The translations under genes and the position numbers were made by a program. Under the pieces are notes generated by a model that was given only the letters and a program-made list of their open reading frames with translations, made no database searches and had not been told where the DNA came from. This document shows positions 1-10,218 of a stretch of DNA of 46,718 nucleotides, one piece after another. Every line of letters starts with the position of its first letter. Within the stretch, counting starts at the first letter, position 1. The stretch is from Bacteroidota bacterium (GTDB taxonomy: Bacteria > Bacteroidota > Bacteroidia > Chitinophagales > LD1). Where the stretch lies: NCBI GenBank assembly GCA_025963485.1, contig JAOQAO010000193.1:1-46718 (forward strand), in the 5' to 3' direction.

Positions 1-2
1 AT

Positions 3-3000
3 ACATTCAGTCCGGCGACTACTGGCGTGTACTACTTTGGCCATCATGACTCATGCCCTACATCAGCTCCAAACGGTATTGCATTTGATGATTTCTCTTT
101 GCAACTTTCGCCGTCGTGTATAGCACCAACTGCATTGACGACCAACTCAACAACATCGACTGGTGCTACAATATCATGGACTGCATCCCCATCTTCTCCG
201 GCCAATGGCTATATATGGGAAGTAGTAGCATCTGGCGCCGGTTCGGGGGCGACACCTATAGTTAGCGGCACTACCGCTGCTGGTGTGACCACTGCTACGA
301 TCTCAGGCCTTGCTACCAATACACCATATGATGTATATGTCCGCGCGGTATGTAGCGCCATTGATTCGAGCACATGGGCAGGTCCTCTGTCATTCACTAC
401 TACGTGCAGCAATGCCGTATTGCCTCTCATCGAAGGGTTTAATAGCACGACTATCCCTTCATGCTGGTCACAGCAATATGTGGTGGGTACTTCCAATCTG
501 CAGTATTTAGCGGCATCTCCAAACCCTGCTACTGTACCTCAGGAAGGTTCTGACTATGTTTACTGGAATTCATATAACATTGCTAACAATCAAGAAACAA
601 GACTGGTATCACCTCCTATCACCACCACCGGTACGGCGAGTGTAGACATCAGTTTCTATTGGGACAATGACAATAATACAAATTACAATACCGGTCAATA
701 CCTCGCTGAGGGTGTCACGGTACAATACTCAACGAACGGAACGACATGGACTAATGCACAGTTCTTCCCAAGGCACGATAGTACTTTGGCAGCCGGTACA
801 TCTCAGTGGAAACAAAAACTACTGACCTTGCCAGCAGGTGTAGGCAATCAAGCCACGGTATATATTGGCTTTAATTTCCATTCAGGTTATGGCGACAATA
901 GCAGCTTTGACAACCTGCATATATATGCTACACCAGCTTGTGCAGGATCTCCATCTGCCCTCACCACTGTCAATACCACCAGCAGCACAGCCATTGTATC
1001 ATGGACAGCAGCATCTCCTGTACCCGCTGTAGGCTACAATTGGGAAGTAGTGGCATCTGGAGCAGGCCCAACAGGTACTCCTATAGCGTCAGGAAGTACA
1101 GCTACTGACTCCGCGATCATATCCGGCCTTTCGCCTAATACGATTTATGACGTCTACGTGCAGTCTGACTGTGGTGGAGGCTCGGGTACAGGTATATGGG
1201 CTGGTCCTTTGTCACTCTCCACACCTTGCGTCAACACTACTCTTCCTCTGATACAAGGCTTTAATAATTCAACAATACCATCCTGCTGGTCACAGCAATA
1301 TGTAGTAGGAACGGATGACCTGCTCTATACTACTGGAGCTGTCAACCCAACCACTACTCCTCAGGAAGGCACGCATTATGTAGAATGGAATTCTTATGGC
1401 TTTGGTGCCGGTGCTGAAACAAGATTGGTTTCAGCACCTATCACTACTACGGGTACAGCCAGCGTTGATATCAGCTTCTATTATTTCAATGAGAATAGCA
1501 CCAACTACAACTATCCTGCAGAGGGTATGGAAGTGCAATACTCCCTGGATGGTACCACCTGGACTGATGTGCAATTCTATGCAAGGCAAGATAACTCTCT
1601 GCCTCCCGGTGTAGGACGTTGGATTAAGAAAAACCTGACCCTCCCTCTCGGAGCCGGCAATCAATCGACTATATATGTTGGATTTAAGTTCCATTCGGAG
1701 TTTGGAGACAATGTAGGATTTGACAATCTCAATATATTCCCTACCCTGCCATGTGCCGGAGGACCTACCAATATCCTGGCTTCAGCTGGATCTACCACAA
1801 CGGCTACTGTCAACTGGACAGCAGGCAGCCCTGCACCAGCGAATGGTTATAACTGGGTAGTCGTAGCGTCCGGCGACAGTGCTACCGGTACTGTGATCGC
1901 ATCAGGTACTACTGCAGCAGGTGTCACTACGGCATCTATATCCGGCCTCACAGCCAATACGCCATATGATGTATATGTCCAATCGAATTGCGGTGGTGGT
2001 CTCGGTGTAGGCTACTGGGCCGGGCCGGGCGCATTCAGCACTCCTTGTAATGCTATAACTACATTGCCATGGACTGAGGGATTTGAAGGTATGTCTACCG
2101 TAGGCACAGATATCATGCCTCCATGCTGGCTTAGCACCCCTTACGGCCGTTGGAGTTCAGAGAATGCTCCAATAATCTTCCCGCCTAACATTAACGCACG
2201 TGGTGGCACTCACTACCTGTTGAATAGGTATAATGCGCATGATACGGTATATACACCTAGCTTTACGCTGACAGGTGGTACGCAGTATGAATTCTACTTC
2301 TACTACCAGACAGATGGAGACAACGGCTGGGATACTATAGCTGCTATGTACGGTTCATCGCAATCACCATCAGGCATGACCTATGCAATCGGAACGCCGG
2401 TCGTAGGTGCTGCGAATCTCAATTATATCAAGTATTCTGCAATATTCACCCCAGCTACTAGCGGAGATTATTTCTTTGGTGTACAACTGGTAGCAGGAGG
2501 AAATCCAAACAATATTGCTTTTGATGACTTCGGCCTGCAGCTGGTGGTCCCATGCCCTAACCCTCCTCTGGCCGGCGTCATAGCAGGACCATCGAGCGTA
2601 TGTCCGGGAACCCAAACAACTCTGACATTGACAGGATATTCTCCATTTACAACGCTGCAATGGCAGATTTCCTCAGATTCTGTAAACTTCACAGATATCG
2701 CATTAGCCAATGGAGACAATGTAATTGACTATCCGACTCAAACTACTTATTACAGAGTAAAGGTAAATTGCGCCGATTCGTCTTATACTCCTATTTTTGC
2801 TATTCATATGAGTTCGCCTACGCAGTGCTATTGCACAGCTGGACTAGGAGGATTCTGCGGTGGCAACAATATAGATACTGCACAGATATTGGGTACAAAT
2901 TTCTATGTAAACTACACCACCTGCAATACGACTACAAATGGAGATGCCTATACGGTATTCCCTCCTGTGGGTGACTCAACAGTGACGCTGCAAAGAGGTT

Positions 3001-4721
3001 CAGCTTATACGCTGGCGCTGCATATGACAGGTACCAGCATATCATCCGCATGGATTGATTATGATCAAAACGGAACATTTGATGCAAATAGCAGGGAATG
3101 GGTACAGATCACAATAGCTTCTAACAATGGTACTGCTGTACTCAATGTTCCTCCGGATGCAGCCCTTGGCGCTACTGGATTCCGCATACGTAGCAGGAAC
3201 TTCGGTAATCCGAATGATTCTGTCGATGCATGTACAAACTTTGGCTCTGGTGAGACATTTGACTTCATCATCAATATCGTGGATTCCAATTGCGCTCATA
3301 CGCCTACTGTGGTAGATACAGTTACTCCTGTATCATGCTTCGGCCTGAGCAATGGCGCTATTGCACTTTCACTCTCTGGTGGTTTGCCTCCATTTACACA
3401 TAGCTGGTCATCTGGCGGCAGTGCAGCCACGATCTCCAATCTGCCGGCAGGCTCTTATACGGATACGATCTCGTTTAATAACGGGTGTACATACGTCTTT
3501 GGCCCTATAGCTGTGACGCAGCCGACAGTTTTGGCTGCGACTATAGACAGTACCACTGCGGTGAAATGCTTTGGTGGCAATACAGGTGCGGTATACGTGA
3601 GCGTGAGCGGCGGTACAGCGGGCTATTCTCATCACTGGAGCAATGGCTCCACTGGTACCGGACTCACCGGAGTAGCTGCGGGATCTTACACAGATACGAT
3701 CACGGATAGTCACGGATGTACTGTGATATTGGGCCCTGATACAGTCACCCAGCCTGCAGCACCTATATCTATAGCACTGGACTCTACTCATGCAGCGAAA
3801 TGTAACGGCCAGAATAATGGCGCTGTATATATCACAGCGAGTGGCGGTACCGGTCCATATACCTACCTCTGGTCTAATACTGCTCATTCTACCACTGATG
3901 ATGTCTCCGGCCTTCCAGCGGGTGCTTATACAGTAGTCGTCACTGACAATAACCTCTGTACGGCATCTGCATCCGATACCGTGACACAACCTGGTGTCCT
4001 CACTATCGTGACAGATAGTGTCATTAATGCCAAGTGCCATTCTTCAAATGATGGCTCTATCTACATCCATATCACAGGTGGTACTATACCGTACACATAC
4101 GCATGGACCGGAGGCTCTACAGCACTTGACCTGTTCTTCAAACCTGCAGGTGCATACACCGTCTCTGTGACTGATCATAATGGCTGCTCGGCTACTGCTA
4201 CCGATACGATCCATTCGCCATCGGCTATAGCTATCACCAGCACCATCGTCAACCAGATACAGAATGGAACGCTTGGATCCATTACGCTCAATGTCTCCGG
4301 AGGTACCGGCTCATACACATACCTGTGGAGCAATAGCGCCACGACGAGCAGCCTGGCTAACCTCACAGCTGCTGTGTACAGAGTCACTGTCACTGACCAG
4401 AATGGATGTACAGCGACTCAAGTGGATACGGTGCAGCTCATCCTGGGTATCACCGATGCCACTGGAGATATCACCAACTTCAATATCTACCCTAACCCGT
4501 CGTCAGGAGTATTTAATGTGGTGGTCGAGCTTAGCCATTCAGTACCAGTGGAAATGGAGGTATTCTCTATCACTGGCCAATCTGTAGAAGTATCTCCTAA
4601 GCAGAGCTCATCTAACAATACCTACCAACTCGACCTGAGTGCTGAGGCGGATGGCGTATACTTCGTCAAGGTAAAAGCAGGCGATAATACGATGATCCGG
4701 AGGATCACCGTGGTGCGGTAA
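3..4721 (+). CDS. Giant modular T9SS-secreted adhesin-like protein, 5' end cut by window
   Basis: The frame is open to the left edge, so the N-terminus and signal peptide lie outside; the GTG at 27 is not a convincing start. It opens in the tail of a jelly-roll domain (NGIAFDDFSLQL). Numbering from the GTG, there follow three FN3 plus cleaved-adhesin/MAM-like units (about 36-303, 305-576, 579-845; FN3 hallmark NTPYDVYVRAVC, adhesin hallmark PSCWSQQYVVG), an Ig-like stretch (850-925), a GEVED domain (931-1088, motif GSGETFDFIINI), five SprB repeats (1091-1471, pattern GxxxYTYLWSNxxT) and a type A sorting domain (about 1484-1564, starting FNIYPNPSSG). Known family role: exported by T9SS and anchored or released at the surface as adhesin or gliding cargo. 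The specific ligand cannot be told. The next gene is another T9SS cargo. Confidence 0.88.
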   Translation, partial: TFSPATTGVYYFGHHDSCPTSAPNGIAFDDFSLQLSPSCIAPTALTTNSTTSTGATISWTASPSSPANGYIWEVVASGAGSGATPIVSGTTAAGVTTATISGLATNTPYDVYVRAVCSAIDSSTWAGPLSFTTTCSNAVLPLIEGFNSTTIPSCWSQQYVVGTSNLQYLAASPNPATVPQEGSDYVYWNSYNIANNQETRLVSPPITTTGTASVDISFYWDNDNNTNYNTGQYLAEGVTVQYSTNGTTWTNAQFFPRHDSTLAAGTSQWKQKLLTLPAGVGNQATVYIGFNFHSGYGDNSSFDNLHIYATPACAGSPSALTTVNTTSSTAIVSWTAASPVPAVGYNWEVVASGAGPTGTPIASGSTATDSAIISGLSPNTIYDVYVQSDCGGGSGTGIWAGPLSLSTPCVNTTLPLIQGFNNSTIPSCWSQQYVVGTDDLLYTTGAVNPTTTPQEGTHYVEWNSYGFGAGAETRLVSAPITTTGTASVDISFYYFNENSTNYNYPAEGMEVQYSLDGTTWTDVQFYARQDNSLPPGVGRWIKKNLTLPLGAGNQSTIYVGFKFHSEFGDNVGFDNLNIFPTLPCAGGPTNILASAGSTTTATVNWTAGSPAPANGYNWVVVASGDSATGTVIASGTTAAGVTTASISGLTANTPYDVYVQSNCGGGLGVGYWAGPGAFSTPCNAITTLPWTEGFEGMSTVGTDIMPPCWLSTPYGRWSSENAPIIFPPNINARGGTHYLLNRYNAHDTVYTPSFTLTGGTQYEFYFYYQTDGDNGWDTIAAMYGSSQSPSGMTYAIGTPVVGAANLNYIKYSAIFTPATSGDYFFGVQLVAGGNPNNIAFDDFGLQLVVPCPNPPLAGVIAGPSSVCPGTQTTLTLTGYSPFTTLQWQISSDSVNFTDIALANGDNVIDYPTQTTYYRVKVNCADSSYTPIFAIHMSSPTQCYCTAGLGGFCGGNNIDTAQILGTNFYVNYTTCNTTTNGDAYTVFPPVGDSTVTLQRGSAYTLALHMTGTSISSAWIDYDQNGTFDANSREWVQITIASNNGTAVLNVPPDAALGATGFRIRSRNFGNPNDSVDACTNFGSGETFDFIINIVDSNCAHTPTVVDTVTPVSCFGLSNGAIALSLSGGLPPFTHSWSSGGSAATISNLPAGSYTDTISFNNGCTYVFGPIAVTQPTVLAATIDSTTAVKCFGGNTGAVYVSVSGGTAGYSHHWSNGSTGTGLTGVAAGSYTDTITDSHGCTVILGPDTVTQPAAPISIALDSTHAAKCNGQNNGAVYITASGGTGPYTYLWSNTAHSTTDDVSGLPAGAYTVVVTDNNLCTASASDTVTQPGVLTIVTDSVINAKCHSSNDGSIYIHITGGTIPYTYAWTGGSTALDLFFKPAGAYTVSVTDHNGCSATATDTIHSPSAIAITSTIVNQIQNGTLGSITLNVSGGTGSYTYLWSNSATTSSLANLTAAVYRVTVTDQNGCTATQVDTVQLILGITDATGDITNFNIYPNPSSGVFNVVVELSHSVPVEMEVFSITGQSVEVSPKQSSSNNTYQLDLSAEADGVYFVKVKAGDNTMIRRITVVR

Positions 4722-4745
4722 ACCAATACAACATAGATTTCAAGT

Positions 4746-4776
4746 AAACACCCCGTCAAAAGCGGGGTGTTTTTTA
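4746..4776 (+). terminator. Intrinsic terminator of the adhesin gene
   Basis: A perfect stem of about 10 bp (core ACACCCCG / CGGGGTGT) with a 7-nt loop TCAAAAG is followed by six T. It lies 25 bases after the stop codon, so the adhesin transcript probably ends here and the next gene has its own promoter. Confidence 0.9.
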
Positions 4777-4853
4777 TTTAACAAATACAGCGTTTACCAT
4801 ATTTTTTGCGTCTTTTGTTAACATTTAGCTAATGATAGACATCGCTGAAATGC

Positions 4854-4861
4854 TATTTTTG
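4854..4861 (+). promoter_or_regulatory. Bacteroidota -7 box (TATTTTTG)
   Basis: TATTTTTG matches TAnnTTTG exactly and lies 42 bases before the ATG at 4904, downstream of the preceding terminator. No clean TTTG -33 box is seen at the usual spacing. Confidence 0.5.
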
Positions 4862-4903
4862 ACGTCTATTTATAGGTGGAGTTACATAACCTGAATACAT
4901 TAT

Positions 4904-7900
4904 ATGAAGTTGAGGCCCGTACACGTTGTTTTATTTTTTGTGGTCTTCTTTCTCAGCGCCGGACTGAGAACAATGGCACAGGTCCCAACGAACTGTTTTG
5001 AAATAGGAACGATACTCGTCGATGCATGCGGATCTCCTGAGGGCGAGAACGAAATGTTCAGATTTCAAGTGGGCCCCAATCCTATCAACTCGGCAAATTT
5101 GTCTATCACCTGGCCCAATAATTCCTTTCTGGGCTTTTGTACAGACTCCGTAAAACTAGCTGCCCTGAATGCAACAATAAACGGCTGCGGGATATTATTG
5201 GCTCCTCCGGGGGGCATATTACCTGCTGGCAAAGAAGTACTTGTCATCACAAGTACTAATATGAATGTCTCTTTCAACTCCTTTGCAAATCTGAATGACA
5301 CGTTGTATGTATTGTTTCAATGTGCCGGTAACACATCAGGGCATTTTGCTAATTATAGTACCAGCGGCGGTTCGCAAGCGAGGACTCTGATATTAACAGA
5401 AACTACCTCCGGATGCGCAGATACGGTAACGTATATGAAGAACTTACTGATCAACCAGTCTGGTAACCATTCGGCGACAAATGGTGATGGGGCCGGAGCC
5501 AGTTTCGACTATGCTGGTAATATCACCTATTATAACAACGGATGCAACGCTCCTTTTATAGCACCATCCATACATGTGGGCAATGACACCACCTATACCT
5601 TTTGTGCATCGCCGATAATAATAAATCTCGCCGGCACTAAAACCGGTAGCTTCCGATCTACCCGCTGGGAAGGGGGCAACGGTACTTTTAGCCAACCGGA
5701 TTCTCTTACTACTACCTATACCCTGTCGCCTGCAGATATATCTCCTATCCAGTTTGTCCTCGTAGGCAGGCTTTGTCCGGATTCATTGATGGATACTATC
5801 AGTATTATCATCAATCCACCGGTACATGTCATTCAGGCACTCACTATTTGCCAGGGCAATTCATATACCATCGGTACTCACACTTACACCTCAACCGGTG
5901 CTTATCACGATACGCTACTGACAGTCACCGGCTGCGATAGCGTTGTCACTACGGATCTCACCGTCATCCCTTTTACAGCTCAAACAGTGCCACTATCAGG
6001 ATGTAATAGTGTAACCTACAATGGTACGGCATATAACTCAAGTACGACAATACTCGATACACTGAGAGGATCGACAGGTTGTGACAGTATACACTATACT
6101 GTCAATATAACTGTAAAATATGCCACGGCCCTTACACAAAACCTGATCGTATGCCCGGGTCAGAGTATCACTATCGGAACGAATGTGCATAGCAGTGCCG
6201 GAACGTTCATTGACGTTTTGACAAACGCAGCTGGATGCGATAGTACCGTCACGACGACCTTATCATTTGCGAATAATACCGTAGATGCGGGCAATAACGT
6301 GACCATCTGCAAAGGAGATTCTACACAACTGCAAGCTACCGGAGGACTCATCTATACCTGGACGCCTGCTACCGGCCTCAGCAACCCTAATATCGCAAAC
6401 CCTGAAGCCAAACCTAATACGACCACAACTTATGTAGTGACATCGTCCGTAGCATCTTCCAGTCAAATAGTGAATGGCGACTTCAGTGGCGGTAATACAG
6501 GCTTTAGCTCCAGCTATACCTACACCTCTCCTACCAATCTCGTGGAGGGTGAATACACGGTCACCAATAATCCCCAGTCATGGAATGGTGGCCTGTCTGC
6601 GTGCGGTGACCATACTACAGGTTCGGGTAATATGCTTGTAGTAAATGGCGCTGTGACTGCAAATGTATCTGTCTATTGCCAGACCGTCAGCGTCGTGCCT
6701 AATACAGATTATGCTTTCTCAACATGGTTGCAGAGTGTTTCATCGCCCAATCCTGCGCAATTGCAATTTTCGATAAACAGTTCGCTTCTTGGATCGGTGT
6801 TCTCGGCCTCAGTTACTGTATGCAACTGGCAGCAATTTTACGCGACGTGGAATTCGGGTACCAGCACTACAGCCAATATCTGTATCGTAAATCAAAACAC
6901 GATCGCATCCGGCAATGACTTTGCGCTGGATGACATTTCATTTTCTCCCATATGCATTGGTGTAGATTCTGTGACTGTGACTGTCACACAGCCGGTCACA
7001 AGTACTCAGAATCCTACTATCTGTCAGGGCCAGACATTTAATGCCGGCACTCATTCTTATACTACTTCAGGTACGTATACCGACACAGTGATCGGTGGCG
7101 CTGCATCAGGTTGCGATAGTATAGTGACTACAAACCTTAACGTCATCTCTCCTGTAGCAGGCGCTTTATCCGTCAGTGGATCATGTTCCGTGGTTTACAA
7201 CGGCCAGACCTATACATCCGGTACCGTCGTCGCAGATACTATCAGGAGCCAGATCGGTGGATGTGATAGTATTTATCGCGCTGTGACTATCACCGTCACT
7301 CCGGTAGCGACCAGTACGGTGAATAAAAATGCCTGTATCAATCCGGGGCAATCTTATTTCGCAGGTGGACAAAACCAGACAACTGCCGGCATTTACAACG
7401 ACACCATTCGCACCACCGGGGGCTGCGATAGCATCTATACTATCACTAACCTGAGTCTCATCACACCGACGAATACTTCGCGCCGGATAGATAGTTGCAA
7501 TCGTGTCACCGTGGGCGGTGTAGTCTTCACTACGGATACTGTTATATCTGACGTCGTCACATCTGTTTTGGGATGCGATAGTATAGTGCGGACAGATAGC
7601 ATACACATACATAGTCCGTTTACGATCAGTATTACTTCTTCACAGGTATTGCCATTGGTAGAGGGAGATTCTACGCTGCTTAGTATTGTTCCATCAGGGA
7701 CCTATCACAACGTCGTCTGGTCTCCGGATTCAAACATCAGCAGCACAAGTAGTACATCTCCTATGGTGGCACCTCATCGCACCACTACTTACGCTGTAGT
7801 AGCAGCTGATAGTAATAACTGTAGTGTATCGGGATCGATAGAGGTACCGGTCACAGCCAATTCTCAGCTTGATTTCATCATGCCGACAGCTTTCTCACCA

Positions 7901-8146
7901 AATGGTGATGGCAAGAATGATATGTTTAAAGCCATTTTGCGCAGTGGAGCAGAAGTGACGATGTTTCATGTGTACAATCGCTGGGGGGAACTCATCTACG
8001 ACAAGGATCGCGATAACAGCGATGGCTGGGATGGATTTTTCAAAAATATAGCACAGCCTATAGGTGTCTATGTTTACTTCATCAGTGTGAAAGGAGTCGC
8101 AGGCAACGTGATCAGGCATGAAGGCAATCTCACACTCCTCCGCTAA
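4904..8146 (+). CDS. Secreted cysteine-repeat protein with T9SS type B (gliding-motility) C-terminal domain
   Basis: 1080 residues starting with a signal peptide (MKLRPVHVVLFFVVFF...TMAQ). The N-terminal 190 residues resemble a lamin-tail-like beta domain (ILVDACGSPEGENEMFRF). At least eight short Cys modules follow, of pattern C-x(n)-G-x-TY-x-SGTYxDT-x(n)-GCDS-x-xxT, interrupted at about 519-686 by a galactose-binding/CBM-like domain (IVNGDFSGG...ALDDISF). The C-terminal 90 residues are a type B sorting domain (PTAFSPNGDGKNDMF, then YNRWGELIYDKD, then YVYFISVKG). Known role of such proteins: T9SS export and surface attachment. The repeats suggest a stalk or adhesin, which is inference. It has its own -7 box and is not in the adhesin transcript. 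Confidence 0.88.
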   Translation: MKLRPVHVVLFFVVFFLSAGLRTMAQVPTNCFEIGTILVDACGSPEGENEMFRFQVGPNPINSANLSITWPNNSFLGFCTDSVKLAALNATINGCGILLAPPGGILPAGKEVLVITSTNMNVSFNSFANLNDTLYVLFQCAGNTSGHFANYSTSGGSQARTLILTETTSGCADTVTYMKNLLINQSGNHSATNGDGAGASFDYAGNITYYNNGCNAPFIAPSIHVGNDTTYTFCASPIIINLAGTKTGSFRSTRWEGGNGTFSQPDSLTTTYTLSPADISPIQFVLVGRLCPDSLMDTISIIINPPVHVIQALTICQGNSYTIGTHTYTSTGAYHDTLLTVTGCDSVVTTDLTVIPFTAQTVPLSGCNSVTYNGTAYNSSTTILDTLRGSTGCDSIHYTVNITVKYATALTQNLIVCPGQSITIGTNVHSSAGTFIDVLTNAAGCDSTVTTTLSFANNTVDAGNNVTICKGDSTQLQATGGLIYTWTPATGLSNPNIANPEAKPNTTTTYVVTSSVASSSQIVNGDFSGGNTGFSSSYTYTSPTNLVEGEYTVTNNPQSWNGGLSACGDHTTGSGNMLVVNGAVTANVSVYCQTVSVVPNTDYAFSTWLQSVSSPNPAQLQFSINSSLLGSVFSASVTVCNWQQFYATWNSGTSTTANICIVNQNTIASGNDFALDDISFSPICIGVDSVTVTVTQPVTSTQNPTICQGQTFNAGTHSYTTSGTYTDTVIGGAASGCDSIVTTNLNVISPVAGALSVSGSCSVVYNGQTYTSGTVVADTIRSQIGGCDSIYRAVTITVTPVATSTVNKNACINPGQSYFAGGQNQTTAGIYNDTIRTTGGCDSIYTITNLSLITPTNTSRRIDSCNRVTVGGVVFTTDTVISDVVTSVLGCDSIVRTDSIHIHSPFTISITSSQVLPLVEGDSTLLSIVPSGTYHNVVWSPDSNISSTSSTSPMVAPHRTTTYAVVAADSNNCSVSGSIEVPVTANSQLDFIMPTAFSPNGDGKNDMFKAILRSGAEVTMFHVYNRWGELIYDKDRDNSDGWDGFFKNIAQPIGVYVYFISVKGVAGNVIRHEGNLTLLR

Positions 8147-8233
8147 TAGAGCCGATACTCACATTTCACAAAGCTTTGTCTTTCACAATTTTTCTTAGAT
8201 TGCGTTCAGTCAATTTAAACTAATTGTTATCGT

Positions 8234-9493
8234 ATGGCGAGATTTACCGGACTGCTGGGTATAGTGCTGATACTTGGTGTAGCCTTTCTGATGTCAAATA
8301 ATAAGAGGAAGATCAACTATCGCCTGGTAGGCAGCGGACTTCTGCTACAGCTTGGCCTTGCGCTGCTCATCCTGAAGGTCGAACCGGTAAGAAAGTTCTT
8401 TCAGCTTCTCGGTCATGGTATGGAGAAGATCGAAGGTTTTGCCCGTGAGGGCGCTAAGTTTGTACTGGGCGGAACCTTGCCTGATAAAGACGAACTGGAA
8501 AAAGTCTTTGGTGCTCACAGGGGCTTTATCTTTGCTTTTAATATTCCGGCCACGATCATTCTGGTTTGTGTTATAGTAGCGATCTTATATCATATAGGAT
8601 TGATGCAACGCGTCGTTGCAGTAATAGCCAAAGGTGTCAATCTTATCATGCGCGTCAGTGGTGCAGAGGCGCTAAGCAATGTAGCCAGTGCATTCGTAGG
8701 GCAAGTCGAAGCTCAGGTCATGATACGCCCCTATCTGGAAGGCATGACGAAAAGTGAACTGCTCTCTTCTATGTCCGGCAGCATGGCCTGCATAGCAGGC
8801 GGTATCCTGATCGTCTATGTCGGATTCGGTGTGAAAGCCGAGTACCTGATCGCTGCGAGCCTCATGGCAGCCCCCGCTGCACTCGTGATCTCAAAGATCG
8901 TATATCCGGAAACCGAAGTACCTCAAACACAAGGCAAGGTCTCGATCGAGATCAAAAGTCACTATGCCAATCTCATAGACGCTATATCACACGGTGCTGC
9001 CGACGGGATGAAGATATCTATCAACGTCATAGCGATGCTGATCGGGTTTATCGCACTGATCGCGCTCGTCAACTATATTCTGGTCAAGATCAATGCCCTG
9101 CTGGGCAATCCGATACCGGGCCTGAGCCTCAATATGATATTCGGATGGATATTCTGGCCTTTTGCCTACGCGATGGGTGTGCCATATCAGGATGTGAGCA
9201 AGGTAGCTACGCTCATGGGCCAGAAAATGACCATCAATGAGTTTGTAGCTTATCTCAATCTAAGGGATATCATGAGTACGCTGACACCAAAGGGCCTGGC
9301 TATCGTCAGCTTTGCGCTGTGTGGATTTGCCAATTTCTCCTCTGTAGGTATGCAGATAGGTGGTATCGGTGAGCTGGCTCCCTCCCGCCGGGCCGATCTG
9401 GCCAAACTGGGTATCCGTGCGCTGATATGTGGTACACTAGCCTCGTATCTGAGCGCTACTATCGCCGGTATTGTATTGGGTGATAAGTTTTAA
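8234..9493 (+). CDS. nupC: Concentrative nucleoside transporter, NupC/CNT family
   Basis: 419 residues, the usual CNT length. It has many hydrophobic segments, a CNT core (GAEALSNVASAFVGQVEAQVMIRPYL, given here only as the segment near residues 138-163) and the C-terminal signature GGIGELAPSRRADLAKLG followed by a last membrane span. Family role: Na+- or H+-coupled uptake of nucleosides across the inner membrane. It precedes nucleoside diphosphate kinase, which fits nucleotide salvage, but ndk has its own promoter. The upstream 87 bases hold a 12-bp palindrome (ACAAAGCTTTGT, 8168-8179) and only a poor -7-like box. Substrate range cannot be told from sequence. Confidence 0.92.
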   Translation: MARFTGLLGIVLILGVAFLMSNNKRKINYRLVGSGLLLQLGLALLILKVEPVRKFFQLLGHGMEKIEGFAREGAKFVLGGTLPDKDELEKVFGAHRGFIFAFNIPATIILVCVIVAILYHIGLMQRVVAVIAKGVNLIMRVSGAEALSNVASAFVGQVEAQVMIRPYLEGMTKSELLSSMSGSMACIAGGILIVYVGFGVKAEYLIAASLMAAPAALVISKIVYPETEVPQTQGKVSIEIKSHYANLIDAISHGAADGMKISINVIAMLIGFIALIALVNYILVKINALLGNPIPGLSLNMIFGWIFWPFAYAMGVPYQDVSKVATLMGQKMTINEFVAYLNLRDIMSTLTPKGLAIVSFALCGFANFSSVGMQIGGIGELAPSRRADLAKLGIRALICGTLASYLSATIAGIVLGDKF

Positions 9494-9562
9494 TTATTAA
9501 CATATATGTTCTTTCAGATTTCATTTTAGTTTTAAAATGATGTAAGAATTCCTGTGTTGTCG

Positions 9563-9593
9563 TTTGAATTATCCGTGCGATGGGCTACATTTG
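9563..9593 (+). promoter_or_regulatory. ndk promoter, TTTG-N19-TACATTTG
   Basis: TTTG at 9563-9566 and TACATTTG at 9586-9593 are 19 bases apart, the classic Bacteroidota primary sigma arrangement. The predicted start of transcription is about 30 bases before the ndk ATG. Confidence 0.8.
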
Positions 9594-9628
9594 CGCGCGA
9601 TTCAAATCAAAATACAAACAAACATATA

Positions 9629-10048
9629 ATGGCAACAAATATTACCCTGACCATGATCAAGCCTGATGCAGTAGCAGCAGGACATTCCGGAAAAATCATC
9701 GACCTGATCATCCAGTCGGGATTTAAAGTACAGGCTATGAAGCTTTCGCGCCTTTCCAAGGAAAAAGCAGAAGAGTTCTATTCTGTACACAAAGAGCGTG
9801 GATTCTTCGGAGACCTGATCAAATTTATGACAGAAGGCCCAGTCATCGCTGCCATCCTGGAAAAAGAAAACGCCGTAGAAGATTTCCGTAAACTCATCGG
9901 CGCTACCAACCCTGCCAATGCAGCTGATGGTACTATCCGCAAGCTATTTGCCACGGATATCGAGCGCAATGCTGTACACGGATCTGACTCTGATGAGAAT
10001 GCTGCTATCGAGGCATCATTCCATTTCAGCGGTCTGGAGAGGTATTAA
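9629..10048 (+). CDS. ndk: Nucleoside diphosphate kinase
   Basis: 139 residues from the ATG at 9629 ([18 protein letters not shown]), the family's normal length. A longer reading from 9554 would run through the promoter and is rejected. The phospho-acceptor histidine sits in the signature NAVHGSDS (His about 116), and the Kpn-loop region and the C-terminal FSGLERY end are in place. Known reaction: gamma-phosphate transfer from ATP to NDPs and dNDPs through phosphohistidine, in the cytoplasm. It has its own promoter and is probably expressed constitutively. Confidence 0.97.
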   Translation: MATNITLTMIKPDAVAAGHSGKIIDLIIQSGFKVQAMKLSRLSKEKAEEFYSVHKERGFFGDLIKFMTEGPVIAAILEKENAVEDFRKLIGATNPANAADGTIRKLFATDIERNAVHGSDSDENAAIEASFHFSGLERY

Positions 10049-10218
10049 TACCTTTCGTCCTGGATAGACTTTCCAGGTTTGCGAGGCGAGTTGCGCATTG
10101 ATATTGCCGCTCAGACCTTTGAGGCGAGAAACTTGGGAAGTCTCCCTTTTCCCAAAATATTCTAACCTCACCTCCACCCTATCGGTAGTTTGACAGTTTT
10201 TGCCGAACTTAGCGTTAT
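10049..10218. other. Intergenic stretch with short hairpins
   Basis: No gene is seen. CCTGGA/TCCAGG (10059-10077) followed by TTT could be a weak ndk terminator. TTGGGAA/TTCCCAA (10133-10155) is a second short inverted repeat. No convincing promoter for the next gene was found. Confidence 0.4.

Noticed and set aside
418-2060. Repeated segments considered as CRISPR or IS repeats
   Set aside because: They are in-frame repeated protein domains of unequal similarity with no spacer pattern and no transposase.
3408-4040. 210-residue minus-strand ORF
   Set aside because: It is antisense to SprB repeats, with Arg/Cys/Ser-rich low-complexity composition and no domain.
9554-9628. N-terminal extension of nucleoside diphosphate kinase
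   Set aside because: The extension covers the TTTG-N19-TACATTTG promoter, and the family starts at the ATG at 9629.
10133-10155. TTGGGAA/TTCCCAA hairpin as ndk terminator
   Set aside because: The stem is short, the loop is long and no T-tract follows; it is also 85 bases past the stop.
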